Positions 28,112 through 39,347 of a DNA stretch of 64,000 bases are shown one piece after another. The DNA is from Candidatus Nitrotoga fabula. Lineage in GTDB: Bacteria > Pseudomonadota > Gammaproteobacteria > Burkholderiales > Gallionellaceae. Below the pieces are notes generated by a model. That model had not been told where the DNA came from. It saw nothing but the letters and a program-made list of their open reading frames with translations, and did no database searches. Within the stretch, counting starts at the first letter, position 1. Every line of letters begins with the position of its first letter. The DNA lies in assembly GCF_905221025.1 (NCBI RefSeq), contig NZ_CAJNBL010000005.1, positions 124,001 through 188,000 on the forward strand. Reading direction: 5' to 3'. Made by a program: the position numbers and the translations under genes.

Positions 28112-28942
28112 TCATGTCTCCAGAGTAGTTGATCCGGGTTTAGCGGTTTGGTCCGACGTTCCGGATACATCAAGACTGAAATCGTAATCTATTGTCAGGG
28201 GTGCATGGTCGCTAAAGCGTTGATCCATGAAGATGCTGGTGGACCGGGCGGTATGAGCGATACCTGGGGTGGCAATGTGGTAGTCGATGCGCCATCCGAT
28301 ATTTTTTTCCCAGGCACGCCCTCGATTGGACCACCAAGTGTAGGCTTCTAGTTCAGGATGTAGCTGACGGAATACATCTATGAACCCGACCGTGCTAAAT
28401 AGTTCAGTGAGCCAAGCTCGTTCTTCTGGGAGGAAACCGGAGTTTTTCCGGTTTCCTCGCCAGTTCTTTAAATCCTTTTCAGTGTGGGCAATGTTCCAGT
28501 CACCACATAACAATATCTCGCGTCCGCTTGCATACAGTTCGCGCATATGTGGCATAAATGCAGCCATGAATTTGAATTTGATCATTTGGCGTTCCTCACC
28601 GCTGGAGCCGGAAGGTAGGTAAAGCGATACGACACTCAGGTTGCCGAATCGTGCTTCAATATACCTTCCTTCACAGTCAAATTCAGGCATGTTCAACCCT
28701 GCCAAAATCGATTCTGGAGTATGCCTGCAATAAATGCCGACGCCACTATAGCCTTTTTTTTCGGCATAGTGGAAGTAACCGTGATAGCCGGAAGGGGCAA
28801 GCATGTCTGATGTCAGGTCTGAAGCCTGGGCTTTGAGTTCCTGCAGACAGATAATGTCGGCGTTTTGTTTCGCTAGCCAATCAAAAAAACCCTTGTTGCA
28901 GGCAGAACGGATTCCATTGAGGTTAACACTGATTACGCGCAC
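28112..28942 (-). CDS. xth: Exodeoxyribonuclease III
   Basis: A 276-residue AP endonuclease/3' exonuclease of base excision repair. VISVNLNGIRSA, ICLQELKAQ, YCRHTPES, LCGDWNIAHTEKDLKN and DHAPLTIDYDF carry the catalytic Asn, Glu, Asp and His. The GTG at 28942 is chosen because CGGAGAA lies seven bases before it and translation begins at the conserved strand; an upstream ATG would add residues the family lacks. Divergent from pyrE. Confidence 0.93.
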   Translation of the reverse strand: MRVISVNLNGIRSACNKGFFDWLAKQNADIICLQELKAQASDLTSDMLAPSGYHGYFHYAEKKGYSGVGIYCRHTPESILAGLNMPEFDCEGRYIEARFGNLSVVSLYLPSGSSGEERQMIKFKFMAAFMPHMRELYASGREILLCGDWNIAHTEKDLKNWRGNRKNSGFLPEERAWLTELFSTVGFIDVFRQLHPELEAYTWWSNRGRAWEKNIGWRIDYHIATPGIAHTARSTSIFMDQRFSDHAPLTIDYDFSLDVSGTSDQTAKPGSTTLET

Positions 28943-29008
28943 TAAAATTCTCCGTATGTATGACATGGAATTATAATGGCGGCACGTTTAAATTATCGAT
29001 CTATTGCC

Positions 29009-29674
29009 ATGTCCCATTTTCGCCAGGAGTTTATCCGGTTCGCTATCGAGCGCGAGGTTTTGTGTTTTGGCGAGTTTAAAACAAAAGCCGGGCGTTTATC
29101 GCCATATTTTTTTAACGCGGGCCTGTTTAATGATGGGGAGTCGCTGAAGCAGTTGACGCAGTTTTATGCGCAGGCCATTCTGTTTTCCAATATCCCCTTT
29201 GATATGCTGTACGGGCCTGCGTACAAGGGTATTCCGCTAGTTGCAGGTACGGCCATCGCTTTGGCAGAAATGGAGAGGAACGTACCTTATTGCTTTAATC
29301 GTAAGGAAACTAAAGATCATGGTGAAGGTGGGGCAACTGTTGGGGCAAAATTACAGGGGCGGGTATTGATAATTGATGATGTGATTACTGCAGGTACATC
29401 GGTCCGGGAATCCATAGCTTTGATACGTGCTGCAGGTGCTACACCTTGTGGGGTAGTGATCGCCCTAGACCGGATGGAAATAGGGCAGCAAACCGGACGC
29501 GACAGCGATGGGCTTTCTGCAGCGCAGGAAGTACAGCAAAACTATGGGATTCCGGTGGCTGCAATTGCTTCTCTGGATGATTTGCTTTTTTATTTGCGGG
29601 GCAATGCAGCGATGATGCAAAATCTGCAGGCAGTGCAAGCTTACCGGGATCGGTATGGCATAGGAAAAGATTAG
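29009..29674 (+). CDS. pyrE: Orotate phosphoribosyltransferase
   Basis: A 221-residue PyrE for UMP synthesis (orotate + PRPP to OMP). [20 protein letters not shown] is the N-terminal signature. [20 protein letters not shown] and the PRPP loop [13 protein letters not shown] are intact. The start at 29009 gives the family-typical N-terminus (MSHFRQ). The ATG at 28976, with GGAA six bases ahead, would add eleven residues and cannot be excluded. Divergent from xth. Confidence 0.94.
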   Translation: MSHFRQEFIRFAIEREVLCFGEFKTKAGRLSPYFFNAGLFNDGESLKQLTQFYAQAILFSNIPFDMLYGPAYKGIPLVAGTAIALAEMERNVPYCFNRKETKDHGEGGATVGAKLQGRVLIIDDVITAGTSVRESIALIRAAGATPCGVVIALDRMEIGQQTGRDSDGLSAAQEVQQNYGIPVAAIASLDDLLFYLRGNAAMMQNLQAVQAYRDRYGIGKD

Positions 29675-29823
29675 GGCAAATCTGAGCCAGATTTTCTGAG
29701 GTGCATGTTAGGGATTTAAAGTATTTGTTTGCTGTTTCGGTTTCGGATTAAGAGACGGTTGTGCATACGGTTCCCCCTCCCGGGGATCGGGACGGGGTTG
29801 CGAGTTTATCTGATTGTATCTTG

Positions 29824-30351
29824 TCAGCGTTGTGTTAATGCGTCTATTGCAGCTTGATAGTCAGGTTCGTGAGTGATCTCATTTACCAGTTCTGCATGCA
29901 ATACTTGATTGTTTTCGTCCAGTACAATTACAGCGCGTGCCGTTAAACCGCGTAATGCTGAATCAGAGATTTCTACACCAAATTTATTCATGAAATCGCG
30001 TCCCCGCATCAAGGATAATACGGTGACGTTATTTAATCCTTCAGCTACGCAAAAGCGATTCATTGCAAACGGCAGGTCGGCAGAAATTACCAGTACTACG
30101 GTGTTTGCCAGTTTGCTTGCTGCCTCATTGAATTTACGTGCGGAGGTGGCGCATACAGCAGTATCCAGGCTGGGAACAATGTTGAGCACCTTGCGTTTGC
30201 CCGAGAAGTCCTTTAATGCTACATCCTTCAGGTCTTTGTCCACCAGAGTAAATTCAGGGGCGGTTTGGCCAATGGACGGAAATATGCCGGATAGTGTAAC
30301 AGGGGTTCCATTCAAGGTAACAGTGGAAGTGCCAGATGTTTTTTCAGTCAT
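29824..30351 (-). CDS. tpx: Thiol peroxidase Tpx
   Basis: A 175-residue atypical 2-Cys peroxiredoxin. The peroxidatic Cys lies in [19 protein letters not shown] and the resolving Cys in [13 protein letters not shown], the Tpx spacing. [12 protein letters not shown] at the N-terminus is family-typical. It reduces lipid and hydrogen peroxides using thioredoxin. It sits 24 bases after gcvP on the same strand and may be co-transcribed with the gcv operon. Confidence 0.95.
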   Translation of the reverse strand: MTEKTSGTSTVTLNGTPVTLSGIFPSIGQTAPEFTLVDKDLKDVALKDFSGKRKVLNIVPSLDTAVCATSARKFNEAASKLANTVVLVISADLPFAMNRFCVAEGLNNVTVLSLMRGRDFMNKFGVEISDSALRGLTARAVIVLDENNQVLHAELVNEITHEPDYQAAIDALTQR

Positions 30352-30375
30352 GTTTTTAATCCTGATCAGGGAATG

Positions 30376-33246
30376 TTAGAGTGTATCTTCCGCGTATGCT
30401 TGCAGGGGCGGGCAGGAACAAACCAGGTTTTTATCTCCAAGGACATTGTCCACCCTGGCAACGCTGGGCCAGAATTTGTTATCTTTCAGCCATTTAAGCG
30501 GATATGCCGCTTTTTCGCGTGAATAACCGTGATTCCAGTTACTTGTAATAACTGATTTGGCAGTGTGAGGCGCATTCTTGATTACGTTATCTTCTTTATC
30601 TGCTTCGCCTGAAATGATTTCATCAATTTCCCTGCGTATCGAGATCATTGCAGAGCAAAAGCGATCCAGTTCATCTTTGGATTCGCTTTCGGTCGGTTCA
30701 ACCATCAAGGTATCTGAAACCGGGAATGAAACGGTAGGAGCATGATATCCATAATCCATCAAGCGTTTTGCAATATCTCCGACTTCTATCCCGGCTTCCC
30801 GCTTAAATGTACCACAAGCTAAAATCATTTCGTGCGCACAGCGCCCATTTGCACCGCTGTATAACGTTGGAAAGTGGTTTTTCAATGATTCTTTAATGTA
30901 ATTGGCGTTTAGTATTGCTATGCGTGTGGCTTCGGTAACGCCAGTTCCTCCTAGCATCTTTATATAACCATAAGAAATCAGCAATATGAGGGCGCTGCCG
31001 TATGGCGCAGCGGACACTGCATGTATACCGGTTTCCCCTCCTGTTTTCACCAATGGATGTGAAGGAAGAAAAGGAGCCAGGTGTTTTGCTACGCCAATTG
31101 GCCCCATTCCCGGTCCGCCTCCACCGTGGGGAATTGCGAAGGTTTTATGCAGGTTCAGGTGACAGACATCTGCGCCGATATTGCCTGGACTGGTTAGTCC
31201 TACCTGGGCATTCATGTTTGCTCCATCCATGTAAACCTGTCCGCCATTTTCATGGATGATGTCTGTAATTTCTATAATGCTTTCTTCATAAACGCCATGT
31301 GTACTTGGATAGGTAATCATTAAGCATGCCAGATTATTTTTATGCTGGACTGCTTTTTCACGCAAGTCGCTGACATCGACATTCCCAGTCTTGTCACATT
31401 TTACCAGGACGATTTTCAATCCACACATGGCTGCGCTTGCAGGGTTGGTTCCATGCGCCGATGTGGGTATTAATGCGATGTTCCGGTGAGCGTCTCCACG
31501 TGATCGATGATATGCCTGGATGACCAGCAACCCGGCATACTCGCCTTGGGCGCCGCTGTTTGGCTGGAAACTCATTTTCTCAAATCCGGTGATCTCACTT
31601 AATGATTTATCCAGTTCATCAATTATTTCGCGATAGCCAACTACTTGATTTTCAGGGACAAAAGGATGAATATGTGCAAATTCTGGCCAGGTAATCGGAA
31701 TCAATTCGGCTGCTGCATTTAACTTCATAGTGCAGGATCCTAATGAGATCATTGAATGTGTTAAGGATAAGTCCTTGTTTTCCAGTCTTTTGATGTAACG
31801 CATCATTTCAGATTCGGAATGATAAATGTTAAACACAGGGTGCTGGAGGATTAGGGATTTGCGCTCATTGATTAAGGAATGCTGGCTAGCAATCTGCTCG
31901 TTCGTGATTTGTTTTGGAGTTTTATTTGCCGCTTGTCCGAAAATTTCAGTAATTGCGTTCAGGTCATCCACACTGGTTGTCTGGTCAACTGAAATTGTGA
32001 TGGCATCATCCAGATAACGGAAGTTTATTTTTGCTGCTTCCGCCAAAGGTTTAATTCCGGCAGGGTTTGCAATATTTACTTTGATCGTGTCAAAAAATAT
32101 TCCATCTTCAACAGAATAACCGATATTTTTTAATGCGTTTGCCAAGGCTATTGCATTATAGTGTACCTGTTGAGCAATACCCTTGAGACCTTCCGGTCCG
32201 TGGTATACCGCATACATGCTTGCCATGATCGCCAGTAGCGCCTGGGCTGTACAAATGTTGGAGGTTGCCTTGTCTCTGCGGATATGCTGTTCGCGTGTTT
32301 GTAGTGCCATACGCAATGCCTGGTTTCCTTCGGCATCCAACGAAACTCCTATGATGCGGCCAGGCATGGTGCGCTTGTATTCTTCTCGGCATGCAAAATA
32401 TGCAGCGTGAGGTCCTCCGTAACCCATAGGGACACCAAAGCGTTGTGTTGATCCAACAACGACGTCTGCCCCCCACTCTCCGGGCGGGTTTAGCAATACC
32501 AGGCTTAGTACGTCGGCGGCTACTGCGATGGATGCCCCATTTGCCTTTGCTCTGGTTACAAAGTCAGCATAATCATGTACTTTTCCATCAGCGGTTGGAT
32601 ATTGGATCAACGCCCCGTAGATACTGCGATCCAGTGTTACAGTTCTAAAGTTTCCAATTACCAGTTCAATTCCCATTGGCGCTGAACGTGTTCTTAATAG
32701 TTCAATCGTTTGTGGATAACACTCGTCGGATACAAAAAACCTGTTCGCTCCATTTTCAACAGCTTGACGCGTGCGATTATTGAATAACATTGCCATCGCT
32801 TCGGCGGCTGCGGTTGCTTCATCCAGAAGGGATGCATTTGCAATCTCCATCCCGGTTAAATTCATAATCATGGTCTGGAAATTCAATAATGCTTCCAGTC
32901 GGCCTTGGGAGATTTCAGCCTGATATGGGGTGTATGCAGTATACCAGCCTGGATTTTCCAAAATATTTCGCTGGATAACAGGAGGAACAATGGTGTTGTA
33001 ATAACCCAGGCCAATATAGGTTTTAAAAATCTGATTTTTCCCAGCAACACCACGTAAGTATCCATGATATTGATATTCGGTCATTCCGGGGGGGAGGTTC
33101 AATGGCTTTTTCAAGCGGATTACCTCAGGAATGGTCTGGTCAATTAATTCGTCCAGAGTGCTTGCGCCAATTACATCAAGCATCGCCTTGATTTCATTTT
33201 CACGGGGGCCATTATGGCGGTTCACAAATTTATCGGTTGTAATCAT
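30376..33246 (-). CDS. gcvP: Glycine dehydrogenase (decarboxylating), P protein
   Basis: A 956-residue homodimer-type P protein, full length. It decarboxylates glycine with PLP and passes aminomethyl to lipoyl-GcvH. [14 protein letters not shown] opens the N-terminal half. The PLP lysine lies in [18 protein letters not shown], with [13 protein letters not shown] and GANMNAQVG around it. Third gene of gcvT-gcvH-gcvP, under the glycine riboswitch upstream of gcvT. Confidence 0.97.
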   Translation of the reverse strand: MITTDKFVNRHNGPRENEIKAMLDVIGASTLDELIDQTIPEVIRLKKPLNLPPGMTEYQYHGYLRGVAGKNQIFKTYIGLGYYNTIVPPVIQRNILENPGWYTAYTPYQAEISQGRLEALLNFQTMIMNLTGMEIANASLLDEATAAAEAMAMLFNNRTRQAVENGANRFFVSDECYPQTIELLRTRSAPMGIELVIGNFRTVTLDRSIYGALIQYPTADGKVHDYADFVTRAKANGASIAVAADVLSLVLLNPPGEWGADVVVGSTQRFGVPMGYGGPHAAYFACREEYKRTMPGRIIGVSLDAEGNQALRMALQTREQHIRRDKATSNICTAQALLAIMASMYAVYHGPEGLKGIAQQVHYNAIALANALKNIGYSVEDGIFFDTIKVNIANPAGIKPLAEAAKINFRYLDDAITISVDQTTSVDDLNAITEIFGQAANKTPKQITNEQIASQHSLINERKSLILQHPVFNIYHSESEMMRYIKRLENKDLSLTHSMISLGSCTMKLNAAAELIPITWPEFAHIHPFVPENQVVGYREIIDELDKSLSEITGFEKMSFQPNSGAQGEYAGLLVIQAYHRSRGDAHRNIALIPTSAHGTNPASAAMCGLKIVLVKCDKTGNVDVSDLREKAVQHKNNLACLMITYPSTHGVYEESIIEITDIIHENGGQVYMDGANMNAQVGLTSPGNIGADVCHLNLHKTFAIPHGGGGPGMGPIGVAKHLAPFLPSHPLVKTGGETGIHAVSAAPYGSALILLISYGYIKMLGGTGVTEATRIAILNANYIKESLKNHFPTLYSGANGRCAHEMILACGTFKREAGIEVGDIAKRLMDYGYHAPTVSFPVSDTLMVEPTESESKDELDRFCSAMISIRREIDEIISGEADKEDNVIKNAPHTAKSVITSNWNHGYSREKAAYPLKWLKDNKFWPSVARVDNVLGDKNLVCSCPPLQAYAEDTL

Positions 33247-33312
33247 TGCTGGCTTTAAATTTTTAAGGAATAAAAAATATTGGCTGGGATATACAAGTCA
33301 TCTGCTGCAAAA

Positions 33313-33711
33313 CTAATGTGCTTCACTATCAATATGAGATTGATACGAAGCAGCATCCATTAATGCATCTACATCGCTGGCGTTTTCTGGCTTCATTCTA
33401 AATAGCCAAGCGGAATACGGATCTTCATTGATTTGTTCCGGTGCATCGCTGAGCGCGGTATTGATTTCTACCACCACGCCATTAACAGGAGCATAAATAT
33501 CGGCTGCTGCCTTTACTGACTCTGCTACTGCGCATTCTTCTTTTGCTTGCAGTTGGCGGCCAACCGCCGGGCTTTCCACGAATACCATATCGCCCAGCAA
33601 TTCCTGTGCATGCTGGGTAATGCCTACCGTAATCGTGCCATCGTTCTCTTTTCTGACCCACTCGTGGGATGGAGTGTATTTCAGATTGTCAGGTATGTTT
33701 GCTGTGCTCAT
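33313..33711 (-). CDS. gcvH: Glycine cleavage system H protein
   Basis: A 132-residue lipoyl carrier. The lipoylated Lys lies in [35 protein letters not shown] at the N-terminus and the [12 protein letters not shown] strand are typical. It shuttles aminomethyl from GcvP to GcvT. It is flanked by gcvT (31 bases upstream) and gcvP. Confidence 0.97.
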   Translation of the reverse strand: MSTANIPDNLKYTPSHEWVRKENDGTITVGITQHAQELLGDMVFVESPAVGRQLQAKEECAVAESVKAAADIYAPVNGVVVEINTALSDAPEQINEDPYSAWLFRMKPENASDVDALMDAASYQSHIDSEAH

Positions 33712-33742
33712 GGTTATATCCTTAATATTTGAAGAGTGAAAA

Positions 33743-34825
33743 TTAGATTAAGCCTTTGCCATTGCGTACAAATGGGTATTTCACCACTTTGGCTGTCAGC
33801 ATTTTATCGCGAACTGCCACTTGTACCAGATCGCCTATCTCTACTGCGGCCGGGACACGCGCCAAGGCGATGGACTGATTCAGTGTGGGTGAGAAACTAC
33901 CGCTGGTAATTTCACCGTCACCATGGCTGCTATGCACTGCCTGGTGATCACGCAGCACCCCGCGGGTCTGTAAAACCAGACCAACCAGCTTGCGGCTTCT
34001 GGGTTGGCCGAGGAGCGCAGTTTTACCAATAAAATCGCGTTCGCTTGCCAGGTCTATGGTCCAGGCCAGTCCTGATTCTATCGGGTTGGTGGTTTCGTCC
34101 ATGTCATGCCCATACAGGTTCATGCCGGCTTCCAAACGTAATGTGTCACGTGCACCTAATCCGATCGGTTTTACGCCTGCGTCATGCAAGGCTTGCCATA
34201 AAGCAGAGGCTGCCGTAGAGGGGAGTATGATCTCGAATCCATCTTCGCCGGTATATCCAGTTCGTGCGATAAAGAATGCATCCAATTCTGCAGCGTTGAA
34301 AGGTTTAAGTCCTTCTGATATTTTTTGTGATCCAGGCAATGCCGCCCACAGTTTTGTGGCAGCGTTCGGTCCTTGTACTGCGATCATTGCCAGATCATTG
34401 CGTGGTGTAATCTGCAATTGCGGGGCATGTGCGGAAGCCTGTTCTTTCATCCAGGCGATATCTTTGTCGGCGGTTCCTGCGTTGACTACGATGCGGAACC
34501 AGGATTCGTTCATGAAATAAACGATCAAATCGTCGATGATGCCCCCATCCTGACGCAACAGGCAGGAATATAGTGCTTTTCCGGGAGATTGAAGCTTGTC
34601 CACGTTGTTCGCCAGCAGGTAACGCAAAAAATCGCGCACATCTGCTCCTTTCAGGTCAACCACGCGCATATGCGAGACATCGAACATGCCGGCATCGTTG
34701 CGAACCTGATGGTGCTCGTCCAGTTGCGAGCCATAGTGTAATGGCATGTCCCAGCCACCGAAATCGACCATTTTTGCGCCCATTGCACGATGGTCTGCAT
34801 TAAGAGGAGTTTGCTTGAGTGTCAT
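33743..34825 (-). CDS. gcvT: Aminomethyltransferase, T protein
   Basis: A 360-residue T protein that transfers the C1 unit to tetrahydrofolate and releases ammonia. [20 protein letters not shown] opens it; [22 protein letters not shown] and [18 protein letters not shown] are the folate-binding signatures. The ATG at 34825 is chosen; an upstream extension would read into the riboswitch terminator. First gene of the operon. Confidence 0.96.
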   Translation of the reverse strand: MTLKQTPLNADHRAMGAKMVDFGGWDMPLHYGSQLDEHHQVRNDAGMFDVSHMRVVDLKGADVRDFLRYLLANNVDKLQSPGKALYSCLLRQDGGIIDDLIVYFMNESWFRIVVNAGTADKDIAWMKEQASAHAPQLQITPRNDLAMIAVQGPNAATKLWAALPGSQKISEGLKPFNAAELDAFFIARTGYTGEDGFEIILPSTAASALWQALHDAGVKPIGLGARDTLRLEAGMNLYGHDMDETTNPIESGLAWTIDLASERDFIGKTALLGQPRSRKLVGLVLQTRGVLRDHQAVHSSHGDGEITSGSFSPTLNQSIALARVPAAVEIGDLVQVAVRDKMLTAKVVKYPFVRNGKGLI

Positions 34826-34837
34826 AGGTAATCTTTC

Positions 34838-34874
34838 AAAAAATAAAAAAGCGAGACAGGAATATCTGTCTCGC
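34838..34874 (-). terminator. Riboswitch expression-platform terminator
   Basis: Reading the minus strand, the nine-base stem GCGAGACAG/CTGTCTCGC with a six-base loop (34851-34874) is followed by TTTTTTATTTTTT. It lies between the second glycine aptamer and gcvT, so it is the likely on/off element. Confidence 0.88.
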
Positions 34875-35050
34875 CCCATCTGTCCTCTTTACCTGAGAGA
34901 TTACGAAAATATCGTGTGCCCCTTCGGTGGCTGTGTATATACAGCACTCTCCAGATTTGCCTGTGCCAATAGTTCTTGAGCCTGAGCGGTTACGGGTGTT
35001 GCGCCTTCGGCAATGCGTCACGCTGTATGTCATTACATGAGGTCTGCCAG
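34875..35050 (-). promoter_or_regulatory. Tandem glycine riboswitch
   Basis: On the minus strand ahead of gcvT. Aptamer 1 contains GCATTGCCGAAGGCGCAA and CGCTCAGGC. Aptamer 2 contains GGAGAGTGCTG, CACCGAAGGGGCA, AATCTCTCAGGT and AAAGAGGACAGA. These are the conserved glycine-aptamer segments, in two consecutive copies as in most known glycine riboswitches. Glycine binding is expected to prevent the following terminator and turn gcvTHP on. The 5' boundary is approximate. Confidence 0.93.
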
Positions 35051-35340
35051 ACGCAATGTAAAGCAATTGCCGAATTACATTGAGTTATATCAATCCGGCA
35101 ATCAGAATCTTGCGTAGCGGCCAAACCCGGAGTCCCTGAATACAGTCAGTCGGGCAGCATGTTCTTCCATTGGTTTAAACGGCAGGCTGCACTATACCGT
35201 AATATGAAGCAAAACGGCAAACAGTGCATTTTTAAAGTTGCATCAGCGGCTCATTTCACGGATAATTTATAATTTTCTACATGCATTAGTGCATGCTGTC
35301 TGAGGAAGTTTTTTCAATTGCATGTTTTAAGGAAGCTAAA

Positions 35341-35562
35341 ATGAAAACCGATATTCATCCACAATACGATGAAATTGCAGTTACCTGTAGTTGTGGCAAT
35401 ACATTTAAAACCAGGTCCACACTGGGTAAGGCGCTGCATGTTGAAGTCTGCTCAGACTGCCATCCATTTTATACAGGCACGCAGAAGATAGTGGATACAG
35501 CGGGCCGAGTGGAGAAATTCCGTCAAAAATACGGGAAAGCTGGTGTAAAGTCCTTGTCATAA
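35341..35562 (+). CDS. rpmE: Ribosomal protein bL31
   Basis: A 73-residue bL31 of the zinc-binding (C+) type. The cysteines lie in TCSCGNTF and [12 protein letters not shown]. The ATG at 35341 has AAGGAAG eight bases before it. It lies divergent from the gcv riboswitch, with a TATAAT at 35268 as a possible -10 element. A strong terminator follows, so it is monocistronic. Confidence 0.96.
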   Translation: MKTDIHPQYDEIAVTCSCGNTFKTRSTLGKALHVEVCSDCHPFYTGTQKIVDTAGRVEKFRQKYGKAGVKSLS

Positions 35563-35590
35563 TGGCCTGTCTTCGAGATAGGAAGATTCA

Positions 35591-35616
35591 AAGGCAGCAG
35601 ACGCTGCCTTTTTTGT
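35591..35616 (+). terminator. Intrinsic terminator after rpmE
   Basis: GGCAGC-AGAC-GCTGCC stem followed by TTTTTTG, 30 bases after the rpmE stop. Confidence 0.9.
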
Positions 35617-35699
35617 TTGTTTTATTCTAAAGCAGGGGCACGGCAGAATTTTCCGTTATTCGCAAATCTGATCTAGCGTCCTGATATTCGTTACAGTTC

Positions 35700-37367
35700 A
35701 TGTTTTCTTATATCCCGAAACAAGAACACTCTCCAACTACTGCCAAAGTGTGGCTGCTGGCGCTGCTGTGTACCGTTTGGTTAGGTACAGGGCTGACAGG
35801 GCACGACCCATGGCAGCCGGATGACGCTTACAGTTTTGGGTTGATCTATCACATTTTGCAAAGTGGTGATTGGCTGATTCCCACTTTGGCTGGTGAACGT
35901 CATCTAGAGCACCCCCCCTTGTTTTACATGACAGCGGCATTTTTCGCCAGATTATTTTCCCCGCTGCTTGATCTGCATGATGGTGCAAGGCTTGCAAGTG
36001 GTTTTTATACTGCGTTTACTTTGCTGTTTACAGGTTTGGCCGGGCGAGAACTGTTCGGAAGTGGGCGGGGTTGGACTGCCGTGATTATTTTGATCGGGTG
36101 TCTGGGTATGTTGGTCCGTTCCCACGAACTCATTACCGACCTTGCACTACTCACCGGCTGTGCCATGATGCTATACGGCTATGCGCTGGGCAGGCGCCAT
36201 AAATTTCTGTCGGGCGTTTTTATTGGAAGCGGTGTCGGTATCGGCTTCATGTCAAAAGGTCTGATCGCGCCGGTGCTGTTTGTTCTGATTAGTGTTGTCC
36301 TGCTATTGTTCCATACATGGCGTTCACGTTCTTTTTTCACCAGCCTGGCTGTTGCCCTGCTGCTTGCTTTACCGTGGCTAATCGTCTGGCCTGTCCTGTT
36401 ATATCAACATTCTCCTGAACTGTTTATGGAGTGGTTCTGGACGCACAATGTCGGTCGTTGGCTTGATTATATTCAGACCGGACATTTTGCAAGGCCATTT
36501 TATTATCTAAAAATGTTGCCATGGTTTGCCTGGCCTGCCTTGCCGCTGGCCGCTTGGAAAGTGTGGGAGGAACGGAAAAGAGCATTGCATGAAGCGGAGT
36601 TTCAGTTGCTGTTGGTGAGTTTTTTCGTGATGTTGCTAGCATTGAGTGCAGTGCCCAGTGCAAGGGATGTATATGCGTTACCCATGCTGCTCCCGCTGGT
36701 TTTGCTTGCTACGGCGGCTCTTCCTACCCTGCGCCGGGGGGCTGCCAACGCTCTGGATTGGTTCGGCATCATGACATTTGGCTTATTTGCTATTTTGATG
36801 TGGTGGGGTTGGGCCGGACTGCTGCAGGATAATCATGCCAAGATTACGCGTTGGTTGAAAAGTTATCAGCCTGGGTTTGAGCCGGTGTTTCATGCTACAT
36901 CATTTTGGATCGCGTTTGCTTTTACCGTGTTGTGGTTGTTTCTGGTGTGGCGAGTGGGGCGATCCATGCGTCGTGCTGTGTTGAACTGGGCTGGAGGTAT
37001 CACATTAGTGTGGGTGCTGGCCATGACAATCTGGTTGCCATGGTTGAATAATGCGAAAAGCTATCGCACTATGGTGGCCTCGTTGAGGCAGTCTCTTCCC
37101 ATGGATTATGGGTGTATCGCAAGTTTGCATGTGGGCGGCACACAGCGTGCCATGATGCAATACATGGGAAATATTTTTACATATGCACATATGCAGCCAG
37201 ATTGTGATTTGCTGCTGGTGCAGGGGGAAAACGCCAGAAAATTGGTTGAAGCTGAAAAAACCTGGGTTAAAGTTTGGGAGGGAACCCGCAGAGGTTCTAA
37301 ATCGGAACAATTCTGCTTATATCAGCGTGCCGGATTTGTTCCGCCAAGACGTGGGCCATATTCATAA
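35700..37367 (+). CDS. ArnT/PMT-like membrane glycosyltransferase
   Basis: A 555-residue polytopic GT-C protein. The first periplasmic loop has GHDPWQPDDAYSFGLIYHIL, with the catalytic Asp region, followed by ERHLEHPPLFYMTAA, the ArnT/GT83-type signature. About twelve helices follow, with a soluble C-terminal tail. Relatives transfer sugars from undecaprenyl phosphate to lipid A or other periplasmic acceptors. Whether this one adds aminoarabinose cannot be told, as no arn genes are nearby. Confidence 0.8.
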   Translation: MFSYIPKQEHSPTTAKVWLLALLCTVWLGTGLTGHDPWQPDDAYSFGLIYHILQSGDWLIPTLAGERHLEHPPLFYMTAAFFARLFSPLLDLHDGARLASGFYTAFTLLFTGLAGRELFGSGRGWTAVIILIGCLGMLVRSHELITDLALLTGCAMMLYGYALGRRHKFLSGVFIGSGVGIGFMSKGLIAPVLFVLISVVLLLFHTWRSRSFFTSLAVALLLALPWLIVWPVLLYQHSPELFMEWFWTHNVGRWLDYIQTGHFARPFYYLKMLPWFAWPALPLAAWKVWEERKRALHEAEFQLLLVSFFVMLLALSAVPSARDVYALPMLLPLVLLATAALPTLRRGAANALDWFGIMTFGLFAILMWWGWAGLLQDNHAKITRWLKSYQPGFEPVFHATSFWIAFAFTVLWLFLVWRVGRSMRRAVLNWAGGITLVWVLAMTIWLPWLNNAKSYRTMVASLRQSLPMDYGCIASLHVGGTQRAMMQYMGNIFTYAHMQPDCDLLLVQGENARKLVEAEKTWVKVWEGTRRGSKSEQFCLYQRAGFVPPRRGPYS

Positions 37368-37911
37368 TTTATGGCCAGGCATTCATTTTTTCCTGTAATT
37401 AAATGTGACAGAGCGGAATATAAAATCAACTGTTCTGAAAAATTTTGCCGAAGGTAAAATCGGGACGGGTTTTGTTGGGAAGCAGCATGTTGATATAGAT
37501 TTCAGTGAAATAGCCGTTGGAGTTTTGGCCAAATAGCTGAATTTTCTGGTTCCCTGTTGTTTCATCAATCAATGTTGTAAGGCAGCGCCAGGAAATGGTT
37601 TTTTCTCATGGAAAAATCGTGATGCATTCATGCAGATCGTTTATGCAATGTATCCTTACGGATGCAAAGCGATATCCTGTTTGATATAAGCAGTCAAGAA
37701 AAAATGTTAACAGGCTCAATTACATATGTTAACAGGTGATGAGATAAGTAACCGTTGCCAAGGGTATGTTTAAGCATGTTATGGCGAACTGAACCTAAGT
37801 ATAATGTTGACCGGAGCCATGATATACCTGTGGACCAGAGGTTTTTGCTATTCATCATATTAATGTTTTCTGACAGGATGCGGCATACTTGTGCCGTTCG
37901 TTATTAAAGTT
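37368..37911. other. Intergenic region upstream of argA
   Basis: About 540 bases without a supportable gene. It holds the duplicated TGTTAACA site listed separately and a TATAAT at 37800-37805 that could be the argA -10 element, without a good -35 partner. Confidence 0.4.
37704..37736. promoter_or_regulatory. Paired TGTTAACA palindromes (candidate operator)
   Basis: The 11-base word ATGTTAACAGG occurs at 37704 and again at 37726. Each copy contains the palindrome TGTTAACA, with centres 22 bases apart, about two helical turns. It lies about 200 bases upstream of argA and could be a cooperative repressor or activator site. No factor is identified. Confidence 0.45.
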
Positions 37912-39237
37912 ATGCCACATAGCCCAGTGCCTTCTGCTGAATTTGTTGCCTGGTTTCGTTCGGTAGCACCTTACATCCATGCTTTCCGTGGCCGCACTTT
38001 TGTGGTTGCATTTGGTGGTGAGGTGGTTGCAGATGGCAAGTTTATCGAGTTGACGCATGATCTGAATCTGCTTTCCAGTTTGGGGGTACGCCTGGTATTA
38101 GTACATGGAGCCCGTCCTCAGATAGAACGTCATTTAATACGCAACAATCTGGATGGACATTATCATCATGGCATTCGCCTGACTGATTCTGAAACCATGC
38201 AATGTGTAAAGGAAGCGGTTGGTCGTGTACGGGTAGAAATTGAGGCTTTGCTGTCGATGGGCCTGGCTAATTCTCCTATGGCTAACGCAGATATCCGGGT
38301 TGCCGGGGGAAATTTCATCACCGCGCAGCCGATGGGCGTAATTCATGGTGTAGACTTACTTTATACTGGCAGCGTTCGAAAAGTAGATGTGGTTGCGATC
38401 AAAGACCGGCTTGACCGCAACGAGGTGGTATTGCTTTCTCCGCTTGGCTATTCCCCAACAGGAGAAGTTTTCAATCTTACTCTTGAAGAGGTGGCCACAC
38501 GTACTGCCATTGCGCTTGATGCAGATAAGCTGATTTTTCTGATGGAAATGGAAGGCGTCCAGGATGCGCAAGGTAATTTATTGCGCGAATTAACAGTGGC
38601 AGATGCGAGAACGATCCTGTCAGAAAAAGACAGGTTGTCAGAAGATGTTGCGCTGTTTCTGCCATGCGCTGTTCTTGCCTGTGAAGCAGGGGTGGCACGC
38701 ACGCACCTGGTTAGCCGTCATGTTGATGGCTCCATTCTGCAGGAATTATTCAGCGATATCGGCATTGGCAGTATGGTGGTGGAAAGCCCCTTGAACACAT
38801 TGCGTGATGCCACCATTGATGACGTTGGGGGTATTTTGCAGCTGCTGCAACCACTGGAGGTTGAAGGGATTCTGGTTCGACGAGGTCGTGAACGGCTTGA
38901 ACGTGAGATAGAACGTTTTGTTGTGCTGGAGCACGATCACCGAATTATTGGTTGCGCTGCACTGTATCCATTTTTCGAGGAGCAGGCTGCCGAGCTTGCT
39001 TGTCTAGCTGTGCAAATTAATTACCGTAAGCAGGGATACGGTGATCTGCTGCTGAAGCACATGATTGCAAAAGCACAGGAAAAAGGTTTAAACAGGCTTT
39101 TTGTTTTGACTACACGTACTGCCCATTGGTTTATTGAGCGGGGATTTAAGGAGATGGATATTAACGAGTTGCCATCACAGAAAAAAATGCTCTACAACTT
39201 CCAGCGGCGTTCCAAGGTATTTGTGAGAAAGTTTTAG
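37912..39237 (+). CDS. argA: N-acetylglutamate synthase ArgA
   Basis: A 441-residue ArgA. The N-terminal amino-acid-kinase-like domain (about 1-290: FRGRTFVVAFGGEVVADGKF, LVLVHGARPQIE) binds arginine for feedback control. The C-terminal GNAT domain (about 300-441: ELACLAVQINYRKQGYGDLL) transfers acetyl from acetyl-CoA to glutamate. The ATG at 37912 gives the family-typical start before EFVAWFRSVAPYIHAFRG. A GTG at 37891 is an alternative start, and neither has a strong ribosome site. Confidence 0.93.
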   Translation: MPHSPVPSAEFVAWFRSVAPYIHAFRGRTFVVAFGGEVVADGKFIELTHDLNLLSSLGVRLVLVHGARPQIERHLIRNNLDGHYHHGIRLTDSETMQCVKEAVGRVRVEIEALLSMGLANSPMANADIRVAGGNFITAQPMGVIHGVDLLYTGSVRKVDVVAIKDRLDRNEVVLLSPLGYSPTGEVFNLTLEEVATRTAIALDADKLIFLMEMEGVQDAQGNLLRELTVADARTILSEKDRLSEDVALFLPCAVLACEAGVARTHLVSRHVDGSILQELFSDIGIGSMVVESPLNTLRDATIDDVGGILQLLQPLEVEGILVRRGRERLEREIERFVVLEHDHRIIGCAALYPFFEEQAAELACLAVQINYRKQGYGDLLLKHMIAKAQEKGLNRLFVLTTRTAHWFIERGFKEMDINELPSQKKMLYNFQRRSKVFVRKF

Positions 39238-39347
39238 GAGTGGATCGTAATTTCTGAATCATTAAGTGGAATGGTGAAGGTTTTGCGTGAGTACTTGTAT
39301 AGAAGCAATCAATGTAAAATTTATAATCGAATCAGTCGGAGAAATAA

